A stretch of 64,000 bases of DNA, taken from Chitinophagaceae bacterium (GTDB taxonomy: Bacteria > Bacteroidota > Bacteroidia > Chitinophagales > Chitinophagaceae). Below are positions 19,303 to 28,091 of this stretch, one piece after another; position 1 is the stretch's first letter; every line of letters begins with the position of its first letter. The position numbers were made by a program, and so were the translations under genes. The stretch spans positions 992,001 to 1,056,000 of the forward strand of contig JAMLGU010000001.1 in assembly GCA_023957575.1 (NCBI GenBank). Direction: 5' to 3'. The notes beneath the pieces are model-generated. The model worked only from the letters and a program-made list of their open reading frames with translations. It was not told where the DNA came from and did not search any database.

Positions 19303-19333
19303 GACGGTCAAATTTTTTGAAGCCGTCCTGTTT
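19303..19333 (+). terminator. Intercistronic hairpin between the two lemA genes
   Basis: GACGG (19303-19307) pairs with CCGTC (19323-19327), with inner CAAA/TTTG pairing, and is followed by a broken T tract (TGTTTTCTTTTT). It is weaker than the other terminators here and may only attenuate or stabilise the mRNA. Confidence 0.4.
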
Positions 19334-19366
19334 TCTTTTTCATATTCTAAAAAGGGAATTATTGTA

Positions 19367-19951
19367 ATGAACAGGAAACGTTATTCCGGCTATTTAATTG
19401 GCGCCTTCATAGTGCTGCTTGGGCTGTACATAATTGTTGCATATAATTCTTTGGTACAAAAAGAGGAAAAAATGGAGCAAATGTGGAGCGAGGTTCAAAG
19501 TACGTACCAGCGTAGGCTGGACCTTACACCGAATCTGGTAAATGTGGTGAAAGGGGTTTCTAATTTTGAGCAGACAACGCTTACACAGGTTGCTCAGGCA
19601 AGGGCTAATGCATTGAAAACCACAGGAGGGCAAATGACAGGCGAAAATTATAAACGCCAAAGCAGCGCTCAAGATACATTGGCAGCGGCTTCCAACAGGT
19701 TGATAGTGGTGATAGAAAAATATCCGCAATTGAAGGGAACTTCGGCGTATCGAGGCCTGCAGACCCAGCTTGAAGGCAATGAAAGGCGCATCAAAGTGGC
19801 ACGAAACGATTTTAATGCAGCAGTAGCCGACTATAATATGGCGACACGCAGTTTCCCCAAAAATCTGGTAGCAAAGGCTTTTGGCTTTGAAGTGAAAGAA
19901 GGTTTTCAGGCCGATGCAGGCGCTTCCCAAAATGTAGAAATAAAATTTTAA
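19367..19951 (+). CDS. LemA family protein (second copy)
   Basis: A 194-residue paralog of the preceding gene: membrane helix at 9-26, MEQMWSEVQSTYQRRLDLTPNLVNVVKG, then VIEKYPQLKGTSAYRGLQTQLEG and the family C-terminus FGFEVKEGFQADAGA. By eye it is only moderately similar to the first copy, so this is not a recent duplication. It ends 4 bp before the cytosolic-looking TPM protein, with which it is almost certainly co-translated. Confidence 0.93.
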   Translation: MNRKRYSGYLIGAFIVLLGLYIIVAYNSLVQKEEKMEQMWSEVQSTYQRRLDLTPNLVNVVKGVSNFEQTTLTQVAQARANALKTTGGQMTGENYKRQSSAQDTLAAASNRLIVVIEKYPQLKGTSAYRGLQTQLEGNERRIKVARNDFNAAVADYNMATRSFPKNLVAKAFGFEVKEGFQADAGASQNVEIKF

Positions 19952-19955
19952 AATA

Positions 19956-20417
19956 ATGAGTCTATCTTTTTTTCGTAAAAAACCCTTGGATATATTTTCC
20001 AAAGAAGAAAAAGAAAAAATAGTGCAGACTATTCGCAATGCAGAATGTAGCACTAGTGGCGAAATAAGGGTGTATATTGAAGGAAAGTGCAAATATATTG
20101 ACCCTGTGGAAAGAGCAACTGAAATTTTTTACAACCTTCAGATGCAGCATACACAGGATAGAAACGGCGTTTTGCTGTACGTAGCGCTTCGAGATCGGCA
20201 GATTGCGATTTTTGGCGATGAGGGGATTTATAAAAAAACAGGCAAAGAATACTGGGAAAAATTGATTTCAGATATTCTCAGTCATTTTGACAGAGAAAAC
20301 TTTGCTATAGGCATCAGTGAGTGTGTAAGGCAGATAGGCGAAGGATTGACGCATCATTTTCCTTATCAAACAGATGATCATAATGAATTGCCAGACGAAA
20401 TTGTTTTTGGTAAATAA
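19956..20417 (+). CDS. TPM-domain protein without signal peptide
   Basis: A 153-residue protein with one TPM (TLP18.3/Psb32/MOLO-1) fold: TSGEIRVYIEGKC near the N-terminus, then NGVLLYVALRDRQIAIFGDEGIYKKTGKEYW and GISECVRQIGEGL. Unlike the next gene it has neither signal peptide nor membrane segment, so it should be cytoplasmic or peripheral. The role of TPM domains in bacteria is poorly known; phosphatase-like and membrane-protein maintenance roles have been proposed for plant and animal members. Immediately follows lemA copy two. Confidence 0.85.
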   Translation: MSLSFFRKKPLDIFSKEEKEKIVQTIRNAECSTSGEIRVYIEGKCKYIDPVERATEIFYNLQMQHTQDRNGVLLYVALRDRQIAIFGDEGIYKKTGKEYWEKLISDILSHFDRENFAIGISECVRQIGEGLTHHFPYQTDDHNELPDEIVFGK

Positions 20418-20492
20418 TTCTTTGAATGGAAAAATGTATTAAATATTGGACGAAGGGTAACAGAAAAATATCTCTATAAATTAATATTCCTC

Positions 20493-20560
20493 AATTTGTA
20501 ATTTGTAATTTGTAATTTGTAATCTGTAATCTAATGTCTAATATCTAAAGTCTAAGATCT
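20493..20560. repeat. Degenerate 7-bp tandem repeat before the YgcG-like gene
   Basis: Four exact AATTTGT units (20493-20520), then AATCTGT, a 5-base interruption, then AATGTCT, AATATCT, AAAGTCT and AAGATCT. The tract stops 6 bases before the ATG of the next gene. The second half shares the AAnRTCT form of the repeat in front of atpH. Confidence 0.85.
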
Positions 20561-20566
20561 AAATAA

Positions 20567-21367
20567 ATGAAAAAGCTACTCTTTATATTTACCCTGTTCA
20601 TGTCGCTTTATTCTTTTGCTCAAAGCGAGATAGTGAATCCGACTAATCCGCCTAAGTTGGTAAACGACTTTACGGGTAAGTTTATCACACCAGGGCAGCG
20701 CCAGGCGTTAGAAGATAAATTAGTGGCCTATGACGACAGCACCTCCAACCAGATAGCTATTGTGATTATTGATGACCTCAAAGGTTACTCCATAGCTGAT
20801 TATGCCATAGCGCTGGGCAGGAAATGGGGGGTAGGTGGGCAGAAGAAATTTAGCAACGGGGTAGTGATTTTGGTGAACACAGGGGAAAAAGGTGGTCAAC
20901 GCGGTGTATTTGTTGCCACCGGTTATGGGTTGGAAGGCGCTGTTACCGATTTAGTAGCCGGAGAAATAGTGCAGAACAATCTGATTCCAAATTTTAAGGC
21001 AGGAAATAATTATCTGGGATTAAATGAAGCAACCGATAATATTATTAAGGCAGCCGAAGGGCGTTATAAAGCTCCGGAGGACTATCATTCCGGTGGCGGC
21101 GGTTTTTCGGTTTTGGGCATGATTATTGTTTTTATCATTGTAATTGTGCTACTGGCATTAATTTTTGGCAAAGGTAACGGGGGTGATGGTGGTTATGTAT
21201 CCCGTAGGGGCTACACAGATAACTGGCCCAGGCAGAGAGGTTATACGCCCTGGATTTTTCCTGGTGGTGGCGGTGGCGGTAGTGGATGGAGCGGCGGCAG
21301 TGGCGGCGGTTTCGGAGGCTTTGGTGGTGGTAGCTTTGGCGGCGGCGGGGCAGGCGGCAGTTGGTAA
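20567..21367 (+). CDS. YgcG-type TPM-domain membrane protein with Gly-rich tail
   Basis: A 266-residue exported TPM protein. Signal peptide 1-18 (ending YSFAQ), TPM domain about 25-170 with QIAIVIIDDLKGYSIADYAIALGRKWGVG, VFVATGYGLEGAVTD and IIKAAEGRY, one membrane helix (about 180-200, VLGMIIVFIIVIVLLALIF), and a tail of about 40 residues made mostly of Gly and Ser, ending GGGAGGSW. This is the YgcG/DUF1517-like architecture usually found beside LemA. It should sit in the inner membrane with the TPM domain in the periplasm. Confidence 0.92.
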   Translation: MKKLLFIFTLFMSLYSFAQSEIVNPTNPPKLVNDFTGKFITPGQRQALEDKLVAYDDSTSNQIAIVIIDDLKGYSIADYAIALGRKWGVGGQKKFSNGVVILVNTGEKGGQRGVFVATGYGLEGAVTDLVAGEIVQNNLIPNFKAGNNYLGLNEATDNIIKAAEGRYKAPEDYHSGGGGFSVLGMIIVFIIVIVLLALIFGKGNGGDGGYVSRRGYTDNWPRQRGYTPWIFPGGGGGGSGWSGGSGGGFGGFGGGSFGGGGAGGSW

Positions 21368-21470
21368 ACATTTGCCGTAATCGTTTTTCACATTGTTTTA
21401 TAGACAAATGCCCTTTTGCAACAAAAACTTAAAAATTACTGTCTTAATCTGTAAATAGGGTATTTTGGGT

Positions 21471-21478
21471 TATTTTTG
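21471..21478 (+). promoter_or_regulatory. -7 promoter element of the DUF4476 gene
   Basis: TATTTTTG, a TAnnTTTG match, 22 bases before ATG 21501. It overlaps the longer possible reading frame, which supports the internal ATG as the start. Confidence 0.5.
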
Positions 21479-21500
21479 CCTGCATAATAATAATTTGGAA

Positions 21501-22895
21501 ATGATGAAACACTCCGTACTGACATTCTTTTTTTTACTCACAGGGTTGTTTTTCTGTTCGTTTAGCAATGGCCAGAGCAAATACTTTGTGTATCTGCAAA
21601 CTGAACCGGCTCAACCCTTTTATATTAAAATCAATAATCAAAATATAAGCGCCAATACATCAGGGTATCTTATCCTCCCGCAATTAAAAGATGGTGATTA
21701 TAAACTAACGGTAGGTTTTCCTCAAAACAAATATCCCGAGCAGACGTTTGATTTCAAAATAGATTCAAAAGACAAAGGGTATCTGATTAAAAATTTTGGC
21801 AATGAGGGTTGGGGGCTTTTTGACCTTCAGACCATGTCTGTACAAAAACCCGTATCAGCATCAGAAAATGCAATAGCAGTGAAGGATGAAAAAAAAGAAG
21901 CGGTGCCGGCCGAAAACGTATCGGATTTTACTAAAGTGCTCTCCAAAGCAGCCAATGACCCCAGCCTGCTTGAAAAACCCAAGCCCGAACCGGTAGTAGT
22001 AGAGCCACCGAAACCAGAACCTGTTCCCGAAAAAGTGGTGGTAAAAGAAACGCCTGTGGTCAAAGAACAGCCAAAGGAAGAAGTGGTTGTTGCCCAAAAG
22101 GAAAAACCGGCAGAAACTAAAGTGGCAGAGGCTCCGAAAGAATCTGCAAAAACCATCACAGAAGAAAAAAATACAATTGTTGAAAAACCGGTTGAAAAGC
22201 CTGTGGAGGAAGTTGTGGTGATGGTAAAAGAAGAATCAAAAAAGGTGGTTGCTGAAGAAAAGGCAGCCAACAATGCGGTAAATGAAAGTGAGTCAATGAC
22301 ACCGGCAGCGTCCAAACGATCAGATGTATCTCAGGTATCATCTACGGTGTCGCCTCAGGGAGTAACGATGGTGTATAACGACAAGGATGAAAACGGAAAT
22401 GATGAGCAGATCACTATTTTTATACCGGAACCTAAAAAAGTGTATTCCAATGTAGAGCAGCCCAAAGCCGTAAAGGAAATACCCGAAATAGTAAATCCTC
22501 CGGTAGAGAAACCAGCCAAATTTGAGGTGAAAGAAATGCCTCCGGTAGAACAAAAACAGGAAAACACTGATGGTCCGCAAATAGTGATAAAAACCAACAG
22601 CGACTGTAATGCAATTGCAAATGAAGATGATTTTCTCAAATTGAGAAGAAGAATGGCAAACAGAGATAATGATGACCAAATGATAAGTGAAGCTGAGAAA
22701 GCTTATAAGAGCAAATGCTACACTACCGCCCAAATAAAGTACCTGAGCAGTATGTTTTTGTCCAATGCAGGGAAGTTTAATTTTTATAAAGCTTCATTGC
22801 CTCATGTATCAGATGCTGATAATTTCAGCAGTCTTCGCAGTGAAATCAAAGATGACTACTACCTCGGCAAATTTGATGCGTTGATAGGTAAATAA
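21501..22895 (+). CDS. Secreted DUF4476 protein with Pro/Glu/Lys/Val-rich linker
   Basis: About 464 residues. A signal peptide (MMKHSVLTFFFLLTGLFFCSFSNGQ) is followed by a short beta domain (25-110), a long low-complexity linker (about 125-330) of PKPEPVVVEPPKPEPVPEKV-type repeats, and a C-terminal DUF4476 domain (about 375-460: DCNAIANEDDFLKLRRRMANR, CYTTAQIKYLSSMF, NFSSLRSEIKDDYYLGKFD). The linker looks suited to spanning peptidoglycan, as in TonB-like proteins, though that is inference. DUF4476 has no known activity. The open frame starts at 21465, but a promoter box falls inside it, so ATG 21501 (or 21504) is taken. Confidence 0.85.
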   Translation: MMKHSVLTFFFLLTGLFFCSFSNGQSKYFVYLQTEPAQPFYIKINNQNISANTSGYLILPQLKDGDYKLTVGFPQNKYPEQTFDFKIDSKDKGYLIKNFGNEGWGLFDLQTMSVQKPVSASENAIAVKDEKKEAVPAENVSDFTKVLSKAANDPSLLEKPKPEPVVVEPPKPEPVPEKVVVKETPVVKEQPKEEVVVAQKEKPAETKVAEAPKESAKTITEEKNTIVEKPVEKPVEEVVVMVKEESKKVVAEEKAANNAVNESESMTPAASKRSDVSQVSSTVSPQGVTMVYNDKDENGNDEQITIFIPEPKKVYSNVEQPKAVKEIPEIVNPPVEKPAKFEVKEMPPVEQKQENTDGPQIVIKTNSDCNAIANEDDFLKLRRRMANRDNDDQMISEAEKAYKSKCYTTAQIKYLSSMFLSNAGKFNFYKASLPHVSDADNFSSLRSEIKDDYYLGKFDALIGK

Positions 22896-22956
22896 TCGAC
22901 TTTTAATTTGTTGATTTGCAATTTGCCGTTGTGAACAATTTTAAATAATAAAGGAT

Positions 22957-23688
22957 TTGCCCCGATATTTTTTAGAAGTAAGTTATAAGGGAACACGCTA
23001 CAGTGGCTTTCAGGTGCAGCAAAATGCGCAAACCATTCAAGGCGAAATAGAGAAGGCGTTACAAACTTATTTCAGGCAAACAGTGGAGCTAACCGGTTCC
23101 TCGCGAACAGATGCCGGTGTACATGCCCTGCAAAATTTTTTTCATTTTGATTGGAATACACCGTTTCCCGAAAAAATAATTTACAATCTCAATGCCATTC
23201 TTCCTGATGATATTGTTATTAAGAGCCTGAAATCTGTAAAACCAGATGCACATTGCCGCTTTGATGCCGTCAGCCGCACTTATCACTACTCTGTTTATCA
23301 GTCCAAAAATCCGTTTTTATTTGAAACTGCTTATTTTTTCCCTTACACACTCGATTTTGAAAAAATGCAACAGGCCGCATCAATCATTATGGGTTATACC
23401 GATTTTACCAGTTTTTGCAAACGTAATACTCAGGTAAAAACACATAACTGTACTATTCTCCAAAGCGAGTGGATTAAAATGGACGACAGGCTGATTTACA
23501 AAGTAACTGCCAATCGTTTTCTGCGTGGTATGGTGCGCGCACTTACGGCTACCATGCTAAAAGTAGGTAGAGGGAAAATCTCTCTGGAAGATTTTAAAAA
23601 CATTATTGAGATCAAAGACTGCACCAAGGCCTTTTTCGATACACCTGCACATGGGTTGTTGTTGAAAGAGGTGGGTTTTCATTATTGA
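22957..23688 (+). CDS. truA: tRNA pseudouridine(38-40) synthase TruA
   Basis: Makes pseudouridine at positions 38-40 of the tRNA anticodon stem. 243 residues, normal length. The catalytic motif is GSSRTDAGVHA with Asp52; RYSGFQVQ, the RFDAVSRTYHY block and FLRGMVRALTATML are also typical. The start is TTG 22957, preceded by AAGG; no ATG fits, and MPRYFLEVSYKGTRYSGFQVQ matches the family N-terminus. A short run of degenerate TTTG-containing heptamers lies upstream (about 22908-22935). Confidence 0.96.
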   Translation: MPRYFLEVSYKGTRYSGFQVQQNAQTIQGEIEKALQTYFRQTVELTGSSRTDAGVHALQNFFHFDWNTPFPEKIIYNLNAILPDDIVIKSLKSVKPDAHCRFDAVSRTYHYSVYQSKNPFLFETAYFFPYTLDFEKMQQAASIIMGYTDFTSFCKRNTQVKTHNCTILQSEWIKMDDRLIYKVTANRFLRGMVRALTATMLKVGRGKISLEDFKNIIEIKDCTKAFFDTPAHGLLLKEVGFHY

Positions 23689-24017
23689 TACCTGGGTTCA
23701 GCTTATTTTTATACGTTGTAGCTTGCCATTCTTGAATTTGTTGAAATTGAGCTATAGAATCTGTGATGGGTAGTAAAGATTTAGCTGCGGAAATTATGGT
23801 TTAGCCCAAAGGAATTTGGAAAGTTAAATTTTCAAATGCCTATTTATCAAAAGAAAATCTGTAGTACACAAACCGGAACTCAAAAAAAATGAAAGCCGCT
23901 CCCACAAAGAACTTCAGCCTCCTTAACTGCAATGTGCGTTAACGTATGGCTTTGTTCTATACAACGAATTCAAGTTTCTGCGCTAAGGTGACGGGAGTTT
24001 GTTGAGGAATTTGCAGT
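23689..24017. other. 329-bp intergenic stretch with no recognisable feature
   Basis: Between truA and the 3' end of the glycerophosphodiesterase gene. No open frame of note, no tRNA-like fold, no clear terminator hairpin. It is less AT-rich than other spacers here, so it may be a decayed remnant, but I cannot identify of what. Confidence 0.3.
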
Positions 24018-24923
24018 TTACAACTGACTGAACAAATCAGGATAATCGGTAATAATTCCATCTACACCCATATCTTTCAGTCGCCTTAGCTCCTCTAATG
24101 TATTGGGTGTCCAGGGCAGCACTTTCATTTTTAGGTTATGACACTCCCTTACCAGTTCGGGAGTCACCAGGTGATAGTTGGGGCTGTAAATGGTGGGCGT
24201 AAAACCAATTTCGTCCAATTGCTCCCTGATGCTGCGTTTATCTTTTTGCTCAATTAAAAGAGCTGTTTTCACTTTTGGGTACTTTCGGTGCATAACAATC
24301 AGAGCTCTCGGGTCGAAAGACTGAATAATGGTACGACCGGCTATGCCGCCTGAATTGATAACGGCCATTGCCAGATCAACAAACTCCTCTACGGGTGGAT
24401 GGTTTTTCCCGTAATTTTTGGCATTAGATTTAATTTCAATATTGTAAAATAAGGAAACATTTTTCTTATGCGAGTAAGATGCTGTTTCACTTATTAAATC
24501 AGCCAAAAGAGGTTTTATGGCTGCCAGTTTTTGCTGCCGGGGAAAACCCGGATGCGGTTTCAGTCCTACGTCATATTTTTTAATTTCGTCGTAGCCGAGA
24601 CCATAAAGCATCAGTTTTTTAGCGTCTTCCTTGGTAAGATATTTGCCATCGGGCGTGGTAGTGATGTCGGTATTAAAATTAGGGTCGTGCGATACGATTA
24701 CCTTTTTATCTTTTGTTATCTGCAAATCCATTTCAAGTGTTGTTACACCCAAATCAATTGCTTTCAACATTGCCGGGATGGTATTTTCGGGCATCAGACC
24801 GCGTCCGCCACGATGTGCCTCTGTGTCAAACTTGGGTAGAGTAGCCTCTCTTACCGATTTATTTGTAGGCCCACAACTCAGCCAGAAAATAGAAACTATA
24901 ATTATATATAATTTATTTTGCAT
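24018..24923 (-). CDS. Glycerophosphodiester phosphodiesterase lipoprotein
   Basis: Hydrolyses glycerophosphodiesters to glycerol-3-phosphate and an alcohol. 301 residues from ATG 24923, which gives a lipoprotein signal (MQNKLYIIIVSIFWLSC, Cys17) and a 10-bp gap to the gene upstream; the longer frame would overlap that gene. The GDPD active-site residues are present: His37-Arg38 (AHRGGRGLMPENT), Glu46, Glu64 and Asp66 (TLEMDLQIT) and His79 (VSHDPN). The final block GVDGIITDYPDLF is typical. Last gene of glpD-glpT-susC-susD-DUF5689-GDPD; its product is the substrate of GlpT and GlpD. Confidence 0.95.
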   Translation of the reverse strand: MQNKLYIIIVSIFWLSCGPTNKSVREATLPKFDTEAHRGGRGLMPENTIPAMLKAIDLGVTTLEMDLQITKDKKVIVSHDPNFNTDITTTPDGKYLTKEDAKKLMLYGLGYDEIKKYDVGLKPHPGFPRQQKLAAIKPLLADLISETASYSHKKNVSLFYNIEIKSNAKNYGKNHPPVEEFVDLAMAVINSGGIAGRTIIQSFDPRALIVMHRKYPKVKTALLIEQKDKRSIREQLDEIGFTPTIYSPNYHLVTPELVRECHNLKMKVLPWTPNTLEELRRLKDMGVDGIITDYPDLFSQL

Positions 24924-24933
24924 AATAGGATAA

Positions 24934-26499
24934 TTATTTGTCTTCCACTTCGGTACTTCCTTCAATCTTCATCAGTTTTGTGGAGAAAGAATCTTCTATA
25001 AAGGAAAGCGGAGAGTCTGCCGCCATTAAAATCGCTTTTTGATTTCGGCGTTCAGTCCATCTGCCCATAGTGATATTGTACCTGCCACCCAATTGGTTAA
25101 AATATCCCAAATCTGAAGCATTGTAAGGGAATGATAAGGTGTTGTTTCCGCTCTTAAAAAATGGCTGCGGCTCCAGTGTAATAAGATTAACTGTTTTATA
25201 TAAATCATTGTCTGCAATTCTATATCCGTACTCCGGCTGGGTGGGATCATACACCGTACCATTGGTGGCAATCATTACTACATCCACGGGGATGGTGTTC
25301 AAATCTACTTTAGTACCCTTAAAAACTGCTATTCCTGACACATTGCCACTATTTGCAAGAAGACCACCTGTTTTTGTTCCAAAATCATCTCCGTTTGTGG
25401 TTGTGTAGTTGACAGCTCTAACCCAATTGGCCGATGAAATATCAGTAGAACCCTTTCCGTTTATCAACTTTTCAGTTCCGCCTACATAAAAGAAAGCTCC
25501 TTTCTTGGTACTGCCTGAGGTAATATTAATTTTGTAGGTACGCAATCCTCCGGTTGCCCATCCGTTTTTGGGCAATCCGATTGGTGTAGATGCGCCTGCA
25601 TTATTAGTAACTACTACAGAAAACGGTGTGGTGGCAAAGTTGATATCGCTGGTGGCCATAAACTGAATGTATTCATAATTTCCGTCTGCACCTTTAGCAT
25701 CGCTTACAAATCCCGTAATAATTATATGCTGCAATTCCGAATTTGAACTAAGTAGTATGATGTCTTCTTTTACTCTTGGGCACACTTTTGGAATAAGCTT
25801 TCCATCAGAAGATTGCGAGTTTAACAATATGCCATAATAATTGGCTCTGCCATAAAGTGAATTATTGGCAAAGGTTGCTTTTATATCTGTGAAAAGGGTG
25901 ATGTTCCCTGATCCGTCGTTAATTGTTTTTTCGCCAGACAATATATCGCCAGATTTAGGCAGCGGCAAAAAACTTCCATCCACTACAGCCAGTAAAGTGC
26001 TTTCGTACCGGTCGGGGTCATTAATGATATTGGCTACAGGCGCCACAACAGGAGTTAGCCGCACCTTTTCGGGTAATTTGCTGATATTGGATTTGCTGAT
26101 ATTTGAAATTTGCAGTGTACCATTTACTCTTTTTAAAATTCCGCCCTCCACATCTATGATTACCGAATCGCCCGGTGTATAGCTCCTGGCATCTGCGCCC
26201 AGGTCCAAAGCAATTCCCCTGAGTTGAGATAAACGTCTCCCGTCTTGAACCATTATTAGGTTTTCAGGAATGTTATTGCCGGAGTGGTCGGAAACAACTA
26301 CTCCTGTAATGCTGGTAGCGCCAAGGAGCGTTTCCTTAGTGAGCGGAACATCCTGGCCTTTATACAGGCTGCGCAGATCGAATATGGCAATGTAGGGGCT
26401 GATTTCTCCTCCCGGATAATTGCCATAGCCTGATTTTTTACAACTATATATCGAAGTAAAAAGAACCAAAAAAATTAAGTAGTTAAATATTTTGTTCAT
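24934..26499 (-). CDS. DUF5689-type surface lipoprotein in the glp/Sus locus
   Basis: A 521-residue lipoprotein (MNKIFNYLIFLVLFTSIYSC, Cys20). The N-terminal part (about 45-280: LLGATSITGVVVSDHSGNNIPENLIMVQD, YTPGDSVIIDVEGGILKRVNGTLQI) reads as DUF5689, an OB-fold-like module common in proteins encoded beside SusD. The C-terminal half (about 285-515) contains beta-rich segments with EYIQFMAT and GGRYNITMGRW but nothing I can name. It lies 43 bp after susD and 10 bp before the GDPD gene. By position it should be a surface accessory or binding protein; that role is inferred. Confidence 0.8.
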   Translation of the reverse strand: MNKIFNYLIFLVLFTSIYSCKKSGYGNYPGGEISPYIAIFDLRSLYKGQDVPLTKETLLGATSITGVVVSDHSGNNIPENLIMVQDGRRLSQLRGIALDLGADARSYTPGDSVIIDVEGGILKRVNGTLQISNISKSNISKLPEKVRLTPVVAPVANIINDPDRYESTLLAVVDGSFLPLPKSGDILSGEKTINDGSGNITLFTDIKATFANNSLYGRANYYGILLNSQSSDGKLIPKVCPRVKEDIILLSSNSELQHIIITGFVSDAKGADGNYEYIQFMATSDINFATTPFSVVVTNNAGASTPIGLPKNGWATGGLRTYKINITSGSTKKGAFFYVGGTEKLINGKGSTDISSANWVRAVNYTTTNGDDFGTKTGGLLANSGNVSGIAVFKGTKVDLNTIPVDVVMIATNGTVYDPTQPEYGYRIADNDLYKTVNLITLEPQPFFKSGNNTLSFPYNASDLGYFNQLGGRYNITMGRWTERRNQKAILMAADSPLSFIEDSFSTKLMKIEGSTEVEDK

Positions 26500-26542
26500 T
26501 TTCTTATATATTCATTTATTATAAAATGTTTATTAATGCCAT

Positions 26543-28063
26543 TTATGGTTTTTGCCACCATACCTGAGTGGATATAACATCATTTCCCTGGGCTTGAACG
26601 GCCTGTTTATAATTTGTAGGGTTGGTAGATTGTACATAAATCGGATAAGTCATTCTGGCCGGCATCACCCCGCCGTTTCTTAAACCGGGCCCTTTGGGCA
26701 ATACCGGATGTCCGGTACGCCGGTATTCGAACCATTGTTGCAGGTCATTGCAAAACAAAGCGTAATATTTTTGTTTATGAATGAGTTCCATTTTTTCATC
26801 CGAAGAGTAGCTGTTAAACCATTGAATATCAGCATTTGTGAGCCAGGTTACAATATTTTCTCCCTGTTTTGGCCAGTCGGGAAGCCAGAGTTTAATGCTG
26901 GCTTCGGCACCTTTGTTGTAATAGTTTTCAGCAGAACCGCTTATCCATCCTTTTAAGGCAGCTTCTGCCAAAATAAAATTCAGTTCGGCATAGTTCATTA
27001 TTTGCCCTGTCATTGGATCGGTTTGCATATTATTGGCCGGTGTAGTATTGGAGTAAAAGTAAGACTGCTTATTAGCAGGTTCTCCGGGATTATATCCACT
27101 GTTAATGCCGGCAAAACCTCCTGGTCCCTGAGCGATTCCCCACCGGTTTACTCCACTTTTTCCATAGGTGTTGATATCGATGCGTGGATCATTCCAGTCT
27201 GTAAGGTTTCTGATGAAAAAAGTAGCAAGTCCCGGCATTCTGAAATCCTGTTCGCGCACATTTATTGATAATGGCGAAATATAGGGCGCTGTGCCTGTCC
27301 ATCTTAAAATTGCTGCATCCTGCACCGCGTTAAATGTAGGATAATTGCTCTGATTGGTTTCTGCAATTTCTTTAATCTTGGCCTTACACTGGTCTGCCAC
27401 TTCTGATTTTCCTGATACTCTCAGCAAAAGACGCAGGTACATCGAATTGCCAAGTTTGCGCCAGCCGCTGATGTTGCCATTATACACAGGGTCGCTTTTT
27501 ACAATGATTGGCTCATTGGCCGCCAGGAGCGTATTTGCTTCTTCAAGCATTTTAAACATTCCTAAATAAACATCTTTTTGTCGGTCAAATACCGGTTCCA
27601 TGATGTGCCCCAGTTCATTTTTAGCGCTGGATGCCTGTGAGAATGGTATATCCCCATAAGTATCGGTGAGTATAGAAAATAGCCAAACCTGGCAAATCAG
27701 GGATATGCCTTTGTAACTTTTGTTGTTTGACTCCTTGTTATTATACATGTCTTTGAAATTGTTCAGCTCCACAAAAAGACCGTTCCATAAGTAGTCTGCC
27801 CATGTAGATCTGAAATCATAGCGAAATACGGTACCATCTGCATCGCTGGGCGATACTGTTACCTGCATCAGTTCATTGTTGAAGTTTCGGTTACGTAGCA
27901 GGTTATAGGTAAAAGAACTTACCAGGGCCGATGGTAACAATTGGTCGGGCGAAACCTGGGTTATATTATTGGGATTAGTGTTGATTTTATCAAAGTCCTT
28001 TGTACAGGAAATTGAAGAAACCAGAACCAAAAGTATAATATTATAATAAAATATTTTTTTCAT
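26543..28063 (-). CDS. susD: SusD/RagB-like nutrient-binding lipoprotein
   Basis: The surface lid of a SusCD importer. 506 residues from Met at 28063, which gives the lipoprotein signal MKKIFYYNIILLVLVSSISC (Cys20); longer frames to 28081 or 28102 would overlap susC and put extra polar residues in front. SusD-like features are DFDKINTNPNNITQVSPDQLLPSALV, ICQVWLFSILTDTYGDIPFSQA and ELNFILAEAALKGW, with a C-terminal region similar to the SusD/RagB-2 (SusD_2) type. Directly follows susC. Confidence 0.93.
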   Translation of the reverse strand: MKKIFYYNIILLVLVSSISCTKDFDKINTNPNNITQVSPDQLLPSALVSSFTYNLLRNRNFNNELMQVTVSPSDADGTVFRYDFRSTWADYLWNGLFVELNNFKDMYNNKESNNKSYKGISLICQVWLFSILTDTYGDIPFSQASSAKNELGHIMEPVFDRQKDVYLGMFKMLEEANTLLAANEPIIVKSDPVYNGNISGWRKLGNSMYLRLLLRVSGKSEVADQCKAKIKEIAETNQSNYPTFNAVQDAAILRWTGTAPYISPLSINVREQDFRMPGLATFFIRNLTDWNDPRIDINTYGKSGVNRWGIAQGPGGFAGINSGYNPGEPANKQSYFYSNTTPANNMQTDPMTGQIMNYAELNFILAEAALKGWISGSAENYYNKGAEASIKLWLPDWPKQGENIVTWLTNADIQWFNSYSSDEKMELIHKQKYYALFCNDLQQWFEYRRTGHPVLPKGPGLRNGGVMPARMTYPIYVQSTNPTNYKQAVQAQGNDVISTQVWWQKP

Positions 28064-28091
28064 ATTTATGTATTTGGTCATTTTACATTTA

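Noticed and set aside
19394..20092. Long minus-strand open frame (232 codons) opposite the second lemA gene
   Set aside because: It is antisense to two clear family genes, has Cys-rich random composition, and matches nothing I know.
21827..22315. Minus-strand open frame rich in Ser, Thr and Phe opposite the DUF4476 gene
   Set aside because: It is the antisense of the Pro/Glu/Lys/Val linker, whose codon bias leaves the opposite strand free of stops.
23689..24017. Possible tRNA, small RNA or IS end in the truA-GDPD spacer
   Set aside because: No cloverleaf, TIR pair or conserved motif could be found by eye.
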